Source of the DNA: Bacteroidota bacterium
Lineage (GTDB): Bacteria > Bacteroidota > Bacteroidia > Bacteroidales > UBA10428
Reading direction: 5' to 3'
Length of the DNA stretch: 11,782 nucleotides
Assembly (NCBI GenBank): GCA_024640925.1
Contig: JAHEEB010000041.1
Span: 1-11,782 of the forward strand
A model generated the notes under the pieces. The model made no database searches. It was not told the origin of the DNA and saw nothing but the letters and a program-made list of their open reading frames with translations. The stretch's first letter is position 1. Each line of letters starts with the position of its first letter. This document shows positions 1 through 8,410 of the stretch, piece by piece. The position numbers and the translations under genes were made by a program.

Positions 1-1
1 C

Positions 2-328
2 TTTGCCGCCCGATCATTTTATTCGCAGCTAATTCAGATAGGAGTGAGAATTTATGAATACCTTCCTTCTTTGTTACATTCAAAAACTCTTGTAGTTGAT
101 GGGAAATGGTGTATTATTGGTTCTGCCAACTTTGATGTTCGCAGTTTTCGGTTGAATTTTGAGCTAAATGCTCTTATTTCAGACAATTCGATAGCCAGGC
201 AGATGGAAACTACATTTATAAATGATACTAAACATAGTCATGAAATAGATCCGGAAATTTTTGCAAAAAGAAGTTTAAAGAATTATATGAAAGAAAGAAT
301 TGCAAGGTTAATATCTCCACTGCTTTAG
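2..328 (+). CDS. Cardiolipin synthase-type phospholipase D protein, C-terminal part (5' end outside window)
   Basis: The reading frame is open from base 2 to the stop at 326-328, giving the last 108 residues of a protein that begins upstream. A GTG at 44 lies in frame but is internal, because the residues before it (AARSFYSQLIQIG) continue the family pattern. The second phospholipase D HKD motif is visible as HSKTLVVD (bases 77-100), followed by the conserved GSANFDVRSF segment. In this family, the His and Lys of two HKD motifs form the active site that joins two phosphatidylglycerols into cardiolipin at the inner membrane. A full-length enzyme is usually about 480 residues, so roughly three quarters, including the membrane segments and first HKD motif, is missing from view. 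Another PLD-family phosphatidyltransferase is possible, but GSANFDVRSF favours cardiolipin synthase. Confidence 0.85.
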   Translation, partial: FAARSFYSQLIQIGVRIYEYLPSLLHSKTLVVDGKWCIIGSANFDVRSFRLNFELNALISDNSIARQMETTFINDTKHSHEIDPEIFAKRSLKNYMKERIARLISPLL

Positions 329-378
329 TTAACTTTAGGCATAATTAATTGAGGATACAAGGCATTTAAGAAAGAATA

Positions 379-1683
379 ATGAAAACAAAAAATAAGCAAC
401 ATATTATAAATGTAGTAACGTTAGGTTGTTCAAAAAATCTGGTTGATTCTGAGAAGTTGATGGGGCAGATAAATGCTAATAATTTTAAAGTAATACACAA
501 CTCGAACGACTTGAAAGCCAGAACGGTTGTAATAAATACCTGTGGATTTATTCAGGATGCCAAGCAGGAATCAATAAACACCATACTGGAATATGTCGAT
601 GCCAAGCAAAAAGGATATATTGATCATGTTTTTGTAATGGGTTGTTTATCTGAACGGTACAAATCTGATTTATTGAAGGAAATACCAGAGGTCGATGCTA
701 TTTTTGGAGTCAATAATTTATCGGACATAGTAAAAGCACTGGGTGGAGTTTACAAAAAAGAGCTGATAGGAGAGAGGACTATCACAACTCCGGATCATTT
801 TGCCTATCTTAAAATATCGGAAGGTTGCGACCGTACCTGTGCGTTTTGTGCTATTCCAATTATTCGTGGAAAGCATATTTCGGTTGCTAAAGAGGATGTT
901 ATAACTGAGGCAAAAAGCCTTGTATCGAAAGGAGCCAAAGAGTTGATTTTAATTGCTCAGGATTTAACTTATTATGGCATTGACATTTACAAAAAACAAG
1001 TTTTGGCAGATCTCTTAAAAGAGCTTTCAGATATCCAGGGAGTTGAATGGATACGGTTACACTATGCTTATCCGGCTTCTTTCCCGAAAGAGGTTTTAAA
1101 AGTTGTAAGGGAAAGAGAAAACATTTGTAACTACCTTGATATTCCTTTTCAACATATCAGCAGTAATGTTCTGAAGCTGATGAGACGTGGAGTTAACAGT
1201 GCACAGACCTATAGTTTAATCGATATGTTCCGGGACGAGGTGCCTGCATTGACTTTGAGAACAACCTTGCTTACAGGTCACCCTGGTGAAGAGCAAAAAG
1301 ACTTTGAGGAACTTGTTGAATTTGTTGAAAAGGTTAAGTTCGAAAGGTTAGGTATATTTGCATACTCTGAAGAGGAAGATACATATGCCGCTAAAAATTA
1401 TGCCGACTCAATACCTCAGAATATCAAGGAAGAGAGGGCATCGAGAATTATGGAACTACAGGAACAGATATCCTACGAAAAAAATCAGGAAAAAGTTGGA
1501 ACCACACAAAAAGTACTCATAGACAGACAGGAGGAAGAATTTTGGGTTGGCCGCACTGAAGGCGATTCACCGGAAGTCGATAATGAAGTGCTTATAACAA
1601 CAGAAAAGAAACTATCCATCGGAAATTTCTTTAATATCGAGATTACCGGAGCTGATTCATTCGATTTGTTCGGAAAAATATAA
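379..1683 (+). CDS. rimO: Ribosomal protein S12 (uS12) methylthiotransferase RimO
   Basis: This is a 434-residue radical SAM enzyme that adds a methylthio group to a conserved aspartate of ribosomal protein uS12. The N-terminal MTTase domain (about 9-125) has the three cysteines expected to hold the auxiliary Fe-S cluster: C17 in TLGCSKN, C55 in NTCGF and C89 in MGCLSERY. The radical SAM motif CxxxCxxC is C150-C154-C157 (GCDRTCAFC), and a C-terminal TRAM domain spans about 370-434. The TLGCSKNLVDSE start and ISEGCDRTCAFCAIP block separate it from the tRNA enzyme MiaB. The length is normal for the family and all six cysteines are present, so it should be active. It lies 50 bp after the cardiolipin synthase fragment with no terminator seen, so co-transcription is possible. 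The ATG at 379 places TLGCSKN at the usual distance from the N terminus. Confidence 0.96.
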   Translation: MKTKNKQHIINVVTLGCSKNLVDSEKLMGQINANNFKVIHNSNDLKARTVVINTCGFIQDAKQESINTILEYVDAKQKGYIDHVFVMGCLSERYKSDLLKEIPEVDAIFGVNNLSDIVKALGGVYKKELIGERTITTPDHFAYLKISEGCDRTCAFCAIPIIRGKHISVAKEDVITEAKSLVSKGAKELILIAQDLTYYGIDIYKKQVLADLLKELSDIQGVEWIRLHYAYPASFPKEVLKVVRERENICNYLDIPFQHISSNVLKLMRRGVNSAQTYSLIDMFRDEVPALTLRTTLLTGHPGEEQKDFEELVEFVEKVKFERLGIFAYSEEEDTYAAKNYADSIPQNIKEERASRIMELQEQISYEKNQEKVGTTQKVLIDRQEEEFWVGRTEGDSPEVDNEVLITTEKKLSIGNFFNIEITGADSFDLFGKI

Positions 1684-1690
1684 AAGTTAA

Positions 1691-3049
1691 TTATTCCTTT
1701 ATCATTTTAATTAGGGAGTTATTCATTGTAATAAAATATATTCCAGGCTGAAGGTTGTATATTGGAATATAGTTATAACTATCAGTAATATATATAGTTA
1801 ATAAAATCTGTCCCTGAATATTGGATATACTTACTAAACAATTGGCAGGATCATTTTCTGACTTTATAATAATATAATCCTTCGCAGGGTTAGGGTAAAT
1901 ACTATATGGATTGTTCCGTTCAGATAATCCAATAGGGATAACCGGAGCATCAATTTCCAATCCAATGTTTGTTGCTGTACCCAGACCATCAGGTTTTCCT
2001 TTTCCAATACAAGGAGAATCATCTTTTAAGGTAAAATCAAAATTATCCGGATTTTTGAATCCTGGATTACCGGTTAAATTGCTCTCACCCGGAAGTACAA
2101 CCGAATCAGATAATGAATATTCAATAACAACAGTGGAACTTTCAAGAGTATCGAGTTCTACTTCCAATTGCGAGGAGAAAATACAGCTGGAAACATAAAT
2201 ATTTCCACCTGTTTCTCCAGTTGCTTCAGCATGATATGCAGAAATTCCTATGAGGTTTGAATAAAAAATTGAATGACTGCAATGCACAATAGCCCCGGTG
2301 TGTACCTCTATTCCAGCATCATTTCCTACTAAAGCATTATTGTCTGCATAAGCTAAGGAGTTTTCACCCACTGAAATACCATAATTGCAATGGTAGAGCC
2401 AGTTTCCAGAAATAAGGGCATATCGGGTACCTGTTCCAATATCAAGAGCATCGTCACTAAAATAACTCACTTGATTATATAAGATAAGACATGTATCAAC
2501 ATCGTCCAAATCGATAGCATCGCTTTTATAACCTTGAGCTATGGTACCATCCTTTCCGGTAACTCTGCTTGAATCGATTTGAACCCTGGTTGCACTGTGC
2601 ACTGCAATACAATCGTACCCATTTGTAAGAGAATTGCCAAATACTGTACAATGAGATATTTTTAAATCACCACCCAAAACATTTAGAAAAGATTTCGATC
2701 CGGAAGATGTTAAGTAGTTAAGTTCAATATGAGCATTCGTGCTATTTATCATTCCCCATTCAACACCATTATTTAACGAAGATATTTTAATACTATCAAT
2801 AGAGTTCCCATTCGCAAAAAAGGAGCCATTGATTGTTAAATTTACATTAGAGTCAATCAGAACTTCTACACCAGCATCTATTGTAAGAGTATCTCCTAAG
2901 TTAACAGTTAACCCGCTATCAACAATATAAGGCGAGCCATCGGTTGTAAGATGCATGTTTGTATTAATAACAGATGGTAAATTTGTTTGGCAATGCAACC
3001 ATATGCAATTGAAAACAAGAACGATTAGAGTAAGAGACCGTTTTATCAT
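1691..3049 (-). CDS. Exported right-handed parallel beta-helix protein with T9SS sorting domain
   Basis: A 452-residue predicted secreted or surface protein. Residues 1-20 form a signal peptide: MIKR, a hydrophobic core, then Gln at 21. Residues about 25-105 match the usual opening of these proteins, with SPYIV, then TLTIDAGVEV, and WGMI near 98. Residues about 106-350 look like beta-helix rungs: short strands separated by Asn/Asp/Gly turns, such as SDDALDIGTG and CNYGISVGEN, ending in SPCIGKG near 345. The C terminus (about 379-452) is a type A T9SS sorting domain with YPNPAKDY and LQPGIYFI, which is expected to direct passage across the outer membrane and cell-surface attachment. Many beta-helix proteins bind or cleave polysaccharide, but I recognise no lyase or hydrolase active site, so no substrate is proposed. 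It starts 4 bp after the CotH-family gene and is probably the second gene of that operon. It converges on rimO with a 7-bp gap. Confidence 0.85.
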   Translation of the reverse strand: MIKRSLTLIVLVFNCIWLHCQTNLPSVINTNMHLTTDGSPYIVDSGLTVNLGDTLTIDAGVEVLIDSNVNLTINGSFFANGNSIDSIKISSLNNGVEWGMINSTNAHIELNYLTSSGSKSFLNVLGGDLKISHCTVFGNSLTNGYDCIAVHSATRVQIDSSRVTGKDGTIAQGYKSDAIDLDDVDTCLILYNQVSYFSDDALDIGTGTRYALISGNWLYHCNYGISVGENSLAYADNNALVGNDAGIEVHTGAIVHCSHSIFYSNLIGISAYHAEATGETGGNIYVSSCIFSSQLEVELDTLESSTVVIEYSLSDSVVLPGESNLTGNPGFKNPDNFDFTLKDDSPCIGKGKPDGLGTATNIGLEIDAPVIPIGLSERNNPYSIYPNPAKDYIIIKSENDPANCLVSISNIQGQILLTIYITDSYNYIPIYNLQPGIYFITMNNSLIKMIKE

Positions 3050-3053
3050 ATTC

Positions 3054-5444
3054 CTATTTAATTAACACAAATCGTTGAATTTCTGTGCGATTGTTGGTTT
3101 GTAGACGAATAAAATAAATACCTTTCGGCAATTCTTGAGGAATCTGGTAGCGCAAAGTACCATTTGAATCATATGGATCAATTGAACGAATAACTTCGCC
3201 ACTAATATTTAGAAGACAAATACGTACAAAAGAATTACTTTCGTAATTAATAGATAACCAATCCTTTGCTGGATTTGGGAATACACTGAGCTGCTTTTTA
3301 TCGATTGTTTTAGTAGATACAATGCCTTCTTCGAAATAAGCAGTCATCGATTTGTTTTCCGATAGAGTTAATGTTTGAAAAGAAATTGGGTTTTGCTGAA
3401 TTTCATTCCAACCTGCAAAATGATATCCGGGATCAGGAATTGCTTTCAAATCAATAGCGTTTTTACTAAAATATTGACCAGACCAGGGATATTCGCTAAC
3501 GTTTAGGGTATTAATCATAATTTTGCCATGCCCGACAACATCTAATGTTATAGTATTTGTATCGGTTAACGAAAAGGTTGATTTCATTTGTTCAATTAAA
3601 ACAGAAGGCCGGTTTCTAAGGAAATCTCTTATACTTTCTATATTCGTTTCGTAATAATCATTCGACGAGTTCCATCGGTTTATTTCCCGGTTTATTTCAG
3701 GTAAAATAATAGAATACAAGGAGTCGAAAACATGCAGGGCGAATTCGGGTTTGAAGACAGAATTCAGCATATCACAAGTACTATTAATATATTGTCTGCG
3801 AAATTCCGCACTCTGCCTTAGTTTCATTGGGATAGTATTTGCCCAGTATAGACTGGTAAAAGTTGTCATCTGATGAGTAAACTCATCATAATCTAATTCT
3901 GTATATCCACGATCGGTATCCCAGATAGAAAAATTCCACAATGCACCCTGCCGGTTTTCACGAAAGGCCGATACACCCCAACTCCATGAACGGTATTGGC
4001 TGCATTGAATAAAACCAGCCAATCTGAGAAAACTGGTCATATTCATCATGGATTGGATTTGCTGATAATTCGCTTCATCAGAAAAATCATTATCTTGGAT
4101 GAATGAATACATCGAATTCCAGGAGTTTAACGTTCCATATTCTAAGGTTGCCCCCTCATTTTTAAACCTGATAAGATCAAAATCGGTAAACCCGGTGCGA
4201 TCCTTAATATAGTCCTCATCTACGGTTTCGCGAATATTATAAATTCCCCAATACTTGTTATTGAGGTAAAGGGATGCCCAGGTACTTTTATTTGGTATTT
4301 CGCCTGTTTTTTCCCATAAAGCGGCAGATAAAGCATCTCGAAGAAGAGTTCCTGTTTCAGTTGTGAGATCATCATCGTAGCCCGCTTTTAATACAAGTCT
4401 GCTGAAGGCCGATAATCTCCCGGAGCCGAAAATCGGATATTCAAGTTGTTCCATACCATAATCATCGCGGAAGAACAGACGAAATGATTTTTTGTCCATA
4501 TCGACTGAAGATGCCCCTTGTATCCGAATTCCGGCATTTACCGAAAACCTCAGTTGATTATTTTCCAAAAATCTTAATTGACAAGGTCTTTCCCACAAAG
4601 GTCCCACAGAATACGGATGAGTGTATATCCCATAACTGCCAAACAAGTTTGCACTATCGGTTAATACAGCCAGTACAGGTAAGGAAGAGGTTTCTTTAAA
4701 AGAATAAAATTCGGAAACAACATCGCTGTTTATCCATCCTGGTTTAGTATTTATTGCCATTACAACTGAAGTTTCATTAATTGAAAATGAAGAATCGTAG
4801 AGGATTGAGTCTTTTGTGGGAATTGAATTACTAGTTGTATAATGAATTTCGGCTTCATTCGTATTGCTTATAGAAACTAGAAAAGCAGAATCGAATAATC
4901 CGGAAGCTGGTAAAATAGCAGGTCTTTCTAAAACACCTTTAAAACCCTTAGTAATATTGGGATCATCTGGAGTAGGAGAGGAGAAATAACACCAGTTTCC
5001 GGCATTTTCAATATTTCTGCCATAAGAAATATTCCTGTATTGAGGGCCATACGTTATGGAATCGACGAATTGTCCTGTTGGCGACAACAATATAAGCTTT
5101 TCTCCCTCTGACGAAAGTTTAAAATAAAGGTGGTTCGTGCCCTGTTCTAAGGCTTTGTCTGCCCATAAAATGAGGTATCCGCCTGCCGGGATCGTTAATT
5201 CTGAATCAACTGCCATCAAACGGTGTTTAAAAAGATGGTTTAAATCATCAGTTATATAGAATCCATCCAGATTTATAGGTTGTGAATCATTGTTCTTTAA
5301 TTCTATCCAGTCGTCAAATTCATAATAATTGTCATTATTTACGGAGAAATTAGAAGCACATAATTCATTAATAATCAATGATTGAGCATAAGTGGTTCCC
5401 AACATACTGAGACAGAAAAACAGATAAGTTACTATCCTTTTCAT
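3054..5444 (-). CDS. CotH-family multidomain surface protein (lamin-tail, CHB_HEX-like, CotH, InlB-type repeat, T9SS domain)
   Basis: A 796-residue exported protein. Visible parts, in order, are a signal peptide (1-20, ending TTYA before Gln21); a lamin-tail domain (about 22-150; LIINELCASN, DWIELKN, GGYLILWAD); a chitobiase-C-like domain (about 176-248; EIHYTTSNSIPT); a CotH domain (about 290-620); a Gly/Trp-containing bacterial repeat (about 631-707; GYHFAGWNE, MTAYFEEG); and a T9SS sorting domain (about 716-796; VFPNPAKDW, LPKGIYFIRL). CotH landmarks include RIQGASS, KKSFRLFFRDDYG, LLRDAL, LYLNNKYWGIYNIRE and WDTDRGY (508-514). CotH of Bacillus is an atypical protein kinase of the spore coat; the job of these Bacteroidota surface versions is largely unknown. 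Here the segment before WDTD reads YRSWSWGVSAFRE and seems to lack the acidic/Asn residues I would expect, so kinase activity is uncertain. It is the first gene of a two-gene unit with the beta-helix gene. Confidence 0.88.
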   Translation of the reverse strand: MKRIVTYLFFCLSMLGTTYAQSLIINELCASNFSVNNDNYYEFDDWIELKNNDSQPINLDGFYITDDLNHLFKHRLMAVDSELTIPAGGYLILWADKALEQGTNHLYFKLSSEGEKLILLSPTGQFVDSITYGPQYRNISYGRNIENAGNWCYFSSPTPDDPNITKGFKGVLERPAILPASGLFDSAFLVSISNTNEAEIHYTTSNSIPTKDSILYDSSFSINETSVVMAINTKPGWINSDVVSEFYSFKETSSLPVLAVLTDSANLFGSYGIYTHPYSVGPLWERPCQLRFLENNQLRFSVNAGIRIQGASSVDMDKKSFRLFFRDDYGMEQLEYPIFGSGRLSAFSRLVLKAGYDDDLTTETGTLLRDALSAALWEKTGEIPNKSTWASLYLNNKYWGIYNIRETVDEDYIKDRTGFTDFDLIRFKNEGATLEYGTLNSWNSMYSFIQDNDFSDEANYQQIQSMMNMTSFLRLAGFIQCSQYRSWSWGVSAFRENRQGALWNFSIWDTDRGYTELDYDEFTHQMTTFTSLYWANTIPMKLRQSAEFRRQYINSTCDMLNSVFKPEFALHVFDSLYSIILPEINREINRWNSSNDYYETNIESIRDFLRNRPSVLIEQMKSTFSLTDTNTITLDVVGHGKIMINTLNVSEYPWSGQYFSKNAIDLKAIPDPGYHFAGWNEIQQNPISFQTLTLSENKSMTAYFEEGIVSTKTIDKKQLSVFPNPAKDWLSINYESNSFVRICLLNISGEVIRSIDPYDSNGTLRYQIPQELPKGIYFIRLQTNNRTEIQRFVLIK

Positions 5445-5469
5445 TTAATGGTTTAATAATACAATATTA

Positions 5470-5491
5470 ATCAATTATGCATAATCTTGAT
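5470..5491. promoter_or_regulatory. Inverted repeat in the 5' leader of the CotH-family gene (possible operator)
   Basis: The core ATTATGCATAAT (5474-5485) is a perfect 12-bp palindrome. It is flanked by ATCA on the left and TGAT on the right, so the arms ATCAATTATG and CATAAT(CT)TGAT pair apart from a two-base insertion. It lies 26-47 bases upstream of the ATG at 5444, where a regulator could act. The region is very AT-rich, so a chance palindrome is quite possible. No regulator gene is nearby and no second copy was noticed. Confidence 0.25.
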
Positions 5492-5569
5492 ATTTATTTA
5501 AGCTTTTATGTTTTGATAATCAGCGGATTTGCTTAAGTCGATGGAGTTATTACACAATTTTTGTCAATT

Positions 5570-5596
5570 AAAAAGCCACCTTTTGGGGGTGGCTTT
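5570..5596 (-). terminator. Intrinsic terminator of clpC
   Basis: Read on the minus strand, a stem of GCCACC (5593-5588) and GGTGGC (5580-5575), extended by three A-T pairs on the outside, encloses a 7-base loop and is followed by a run of five T (5574-5570). It begins a few bases after the clpC stop at 5603-5605, as expected of a Rho-independent terminator. It separates clpC from the downstream CotH-family gene on the same strand, so the CotH/beta-helix pair probably has its own promoter. Confidence 0.85.
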
Positions 5597-5602
5597 AAAT
5601 TT

Positions 5603-8200
5603 CTATTCTTTATCTTTTTCCTTCTCTTTCTCCTTTTCCTTCTTTTTGCTACTTGATTGGGGTAACTCTTTGGTTACATGGATAGCATTCATCTCAATTT
5701 CTTCCTTTTCCTTATTAAAGGATATTTCAATTTTGTCTCCTTCTTTCAGATCAGAACGAATAATAACCTCCGCCATTGGATCTTCAAGATATTTTTGAAT
5801 AGCTCTCTTTAATGGTCTGGCGCCAAACTGAACATCATATCCTTTTTCTGCAATATAATCTTTAGCTTCCGTGGTAAGAGATACCTCATAACCCAGAAGA
5901 TTAATCCTTTTGTAAAGACCTTTCAGTTCAATATCAATAATTTTAAAAATATCCTGTTTTGTAAGGGCATTAAACATTACTACATCGTCGAGACGATTAA
6001 GAAACTCAGGAGCAAAGGCTTTTTTAAGAGCATTTTGAATAACACTTTTAGCATATTCGTTGCTGGAAGCTTGCTTATTCTGAGTATTAAAACCAACTCC
6101 GGTTCCGAAGTCTTTTAGTTGGCGTGTACCAATGTTCGAAGTCATAATAATGATGGTATTTCTGAAATCGACCCTGCGGCCAAGACTGTCAGTAAGTTGT
6201 CCTTCGTCCAAAACCTGTAAAAGCAGATGGAAAACATCGGGATGAGCCTTCTCAATCTCATCAAGAAGAACAACTGAATATGGTTTTCTGCGTACTTTTT
6301 CAGTAAGTTGTCCGCCTTCTTCATAACCTATATAACCAGGAGGCGCTCCTACCAGGCGGGATACGGAGAACTTTTCCATATATTCGCTCATATCAACCCG
6401 AATAAGGTTGTCGGTAGTATCGAATAAGTATTGGGCAAGAACTTTAGCTAATTGAGTTTTTCCAACACCTGTGGGGCCAAGGAAAATGAATGAACCAATA
6501 GGTTTGTTCGGATCCTTTAAACCAGCACGGTTTCGTTGAATTGATTTGACAATTTTTGATATTGCTTCTTCCTGTCCAATGACACTGCCCATAAGTTCCT
6601 CACTCATTTTTAGAAGACGTAAACCTTCGGCCTGGGCAATACGTTGCATAGGAATACCTGTCATCATGGCAACAACTTCGGCAACTTTTTCTTCATCAAC
6701 CACTTCGCGGTTACGGGCAAGTTCTTTTTCCCATTTGAGTTTTTCTTCCTCAAGTTGTTCTATATATTCTTTTTCTTTATCGCGGAAGCTTGCAGCTTTT
6801 TCGAAATTCTGGTTTTTAACCGCTTTTATTTTTTCTTTTTTGGTTTCTTCAACCTTTTTTTCAAACTGGATAATAGATTCGGGAACTACAATGTTAGATA
6901 TATGTACCCTGGAACCCGATTCGTCCATCGCATCAATAGCCTTATCCGGCAAATGTCGGTCAGTGATATAGCGGTTTGTTAAGCGAACACAAGCCCTAAT
7001 AGCTTCTTCGGTATAGATTACATTATGGTGATCTTCGTATCTTTCTTTAATATTGTTCAATATTTCAAACGTTTCATCTTCAGTAGTAGGTTCTACCATA
7101 ACTTTCTGAAAACGACGTTCCAGTGCACCATCTTTCTCAATATGTTGACGATATTCATCAAGTGTAGTAGCGCCAATACATTGGATATCACCCCTGGCAA
7201 GGGCAGGCTTAAGCATGTTTGCAGCATCGAGTGAACCGGTTGCTCCTCCGGCGCCAACAATTGTATGGATCTCGTCGATGAAAAGAATGACATCATTTGT
7301 TTTCTGAAGTTCATTCAGAATAGCTTTCATCCTTTCTTCAAATTGTCCGCGGTATTTTGTTCCAGCAACAATTGACGCTAAATCAAGAGTAACAACGCGC
7401 TTACCAAACAATACCCGCGATACTTTTCTTTTAATAATGCGCAAAGCAAGACCTTCGGCAATGGCAGACTTTCCAACTCCTGGTTCACCAATAAGAATAG
7501 GGTTGTTCTTTTTTCTGCGACTGAGTATTTGAGCAATACGCTCAATTTCTTTCTCCCGGCCAACTATAGGATCAAGCCTGTCTTCTTCGGCAGCCTTAGT
7601 GAGATCAATGCCAAAATTATCGAGGACTGGGGTTTCCGAACTTGATTTTGAACCTTGTTCCCCGCCACTGTGCTGTTTTCCGGGTCCGAAAGTACTTCCT
7701 GGAGCTTCATCTTCGTCCCCTGGGAATTCTGATTTTGGTTCCTGGTCTTTAAGTGGTTCTTCCTGGTTTTCTTTTTCCAGTTCCTGTCTCACCTTATTAT
7801 AATCTATCTGATGAGTTGTCAGTATTTGAGCTACATTCGATTTTTCATCTTTTAAAATGGCAAGTAGCAAGTGTCCGGTGTCTATTGTTGTCTTTTTCAA
7901 TGATTTAGCTTCTAAGTAAACAAGTTTTAATATGCGTTCAGAAGAACGCAGCAAAGGAATATTTTCGGTCTGTGTAACTTTTATAGGACCCGATGGGTTA
8001 AGAGAATTTTCTATATCCCTTCTCAAATCATATAAGTTTGCACCCAGAGTAATAATAATATCAATGGCAATTCCTTCTCCTTCGCGCAATATGCCAAGGA
8101 AAAGATGCTCGGGGCCAATCTCTGTATTGCCTAATCGAATAGCCTCTTCCTTACTATAAGACAGTACGTCTTTAATTCGTTGTGAAAATTTTGCATCCAT
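5603..8200 (-). CDS. clpC: ClpC-type AAA+ unfoldase, ATP-binding subunit of the Clp protease
   Basis: An 865-residue Hsp100 unfoldase that threads substrates into ClpP in the cytoplasm. Two Clp_N repeats fill about 1-145, followed by a Gly/Ser/acidic linker to about 190. The first AAA+ module has Walker A GEPGVGKS (238-245), Walker B VILFIDE (304-310) and pore loop KYRG (282-285). A UVR-like coiled middle segment (about 447-485), typical of ClpC rather than ClpB, follows. The second module has GPTGVGKT (575-582), VVLLDE (643-648), pore loop GYIGY (622-626) and an arginine finger in FLNRLDD (R736). The loop GVGFN (701-705) matches the ClpC loop that docks on ClpP, so it should be a protease partner and not a stand-alone disaggregase. 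It is slightly longer than usual because of a Lys/Glu tail (852-865). It is divergent from gyrA and ends in an intrinsic terminator. No clpP or adaptor gene is in view. Confidence 0.96.
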   Translation of the reverse strand: MDAKFSQRIKDVLSYSKEEAIRLGNTEIGPEHLFLGILREGEGIAIDIIITLGANLYDLRRDIENSLNPSGPIKVTQTENIPLLRSSERILKLVYLEAKSLKKTTIDTGHLLLAILKDEKSNVAQILTTHQIDYNKVRQELEKENQEEPLKDQEPKSEFPGDEDEAPGSTFGPGKQHSGGEQGSKSSSETPVLDNFGIDLTKAAEEDRLDPIVGREKEIERIAQILSRRKKNNPILIGEPGVGKSAIAEGLALRIIKRKVSRVLFGKRVVTLDLASIVAGTKYRGQFEERMKAILNELQKTNDVILFIDEIHTIVGAGGATGSLDAANMLKPALARGDIQCIGATTLDEYRQHIEKDGALERRFQKVMVEPTTEDETFEILNNIKERYEDHHNVIYTEEAIRACVRLTNRYITDRHLPDKAIDAMDESGSRVHISNIVVPESIIQFEKKVEETKKEKIKAVKNQNFEKAASFRDKEKEYIEQLEEEKLKWEKELARNREVVDEEKVAEVVAMMTGIPMQRIAQAEGLRLLKMSEELMGSVIGQEEAISKIVKSIQRNRAGLKDPNKPIGSFIFLGPTGVGKTQLAKVLAQYLFDTTDNLIRVDMSEYMEKFSVSRLVGAPPGYIGYEEGGQLTEKVRRKPYSVVLLDEIEKAHPDVFHLLLQVLDEGQLTDSLGRRVDFRNTIIIMTSNIGTRQLKDFGTGVGFNTQNKQASSNEYAKSVIQNALKKAFAPEFLNRLDDVVMFNALTKQDIFKIIDIELKGLYKRINLLGYEVSLTTEAKDYIAEKGYDVQFGARPLKRAIQKYLEDPMAEVIIRSDLKEGDKIEISFNKEKEEIEMNAIHVTKELPQSSSKKKEKEKEKEKDKE
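5606..5647 (-). repeat. clpC: Low-complexity Lys/Glu-coding tract at the 3' end of clpC
   Basis: The last 14 codons of clpC encode [13 protein letters not shown], preceded by one more Lys. On the plus strand, bases 5613-5647 are an uninterrupted 35-base pyrimidine run, an imperfect GARAAR hexamer repeat on the coding strand. Such tracts can change length by replication slippage, and here a unit change would only lengthen or shorten the charged tail. Confidence 0.7.
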
Positions 8201-8243
8201 AATTTTGTTCCTGTACTACTGTTATCAGTCTTTTTTCTCGCTA

Positions 8244-8275
8244 TATAGGTAATGTAAATATACTATAAATTCAAA
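8244..8275 (-). promoter_or_regulatory. Candidate clpC promoter of Bacteroidota type
   Basis: On the minus strand, a TTTG element (8275-8272) is followed after 20 bases by TACCTATA (8251-8244). The Bacteroidota housekeeping consensus is TTTG at -33 and TAnnTTTG at -7 with a spacer of about 19-21. The -33 element and spacing fit, but the -7 element matches only its TA and two of the last four positions. It would give a leader of roughly 35-40 bases before the ATG at 8200. This is the best candidate I found, but it is weak. Confidence 0.3.
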
Positions 8276-8410
8276 CGTTTTATGAACATGTTTTGTTGAT
8301 AATTACCACCAATATTATGCCAAAAAATCACCATAAATATCTAATTTCGTAAGCTCTTAATATAATAAATATACAAAATTTTTTCCACAATTTAACTGAA
8401 GGTATCGGAA

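Noticed and set aside
44..328. GTG at 44 as the start of a small independent gene
   Set aside because: The same frame continues upstream to the window edge with family-like residues, so this is the tail of a larger phospholipase D protein.
2990..3049. Lipoprotein signal in the beta-helix protein (WLHC at 17-20)
   Set aside because: The residue before Cys is His and not Gly/Ala/Ser, and the T9SS sorting domain already accounts for surface delivery.
6546..6982. Plus-strand open frames opposite clpC rich in Ser/Phe
   Set aside because: They are antisense shadows of the clpC coiled-coil segment (Lys/Glu codons read backwards give Phe/Leu/Ser) and have no recognisable motifs.
8273..8292. Short palindromes AAACGTTT and AACATGTT near the clpC promoter candidate
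   Set aside because: Each is only 8 bp with no extended arms, and such matches are common by chance in AT-rich DNA.
8342..8349. TAATTTCG as a possible gyrA -7 promoter element
   Set aside because: It has one mismatch to TAnnTTTG and no TTTG at the proper spacing; the nearest, TATG at 8316-8319, is 22 bases away and also mismatched.
8381..8389. TTTTCCACA, one base from a DnaA box, in an AT-rich stretch before gyrA
   Set aside because: It is a single copy with a mismatch, no cluster of boxes is present, and neither dnaA nor dnaN is nearby, so there is no support for a replication origin.
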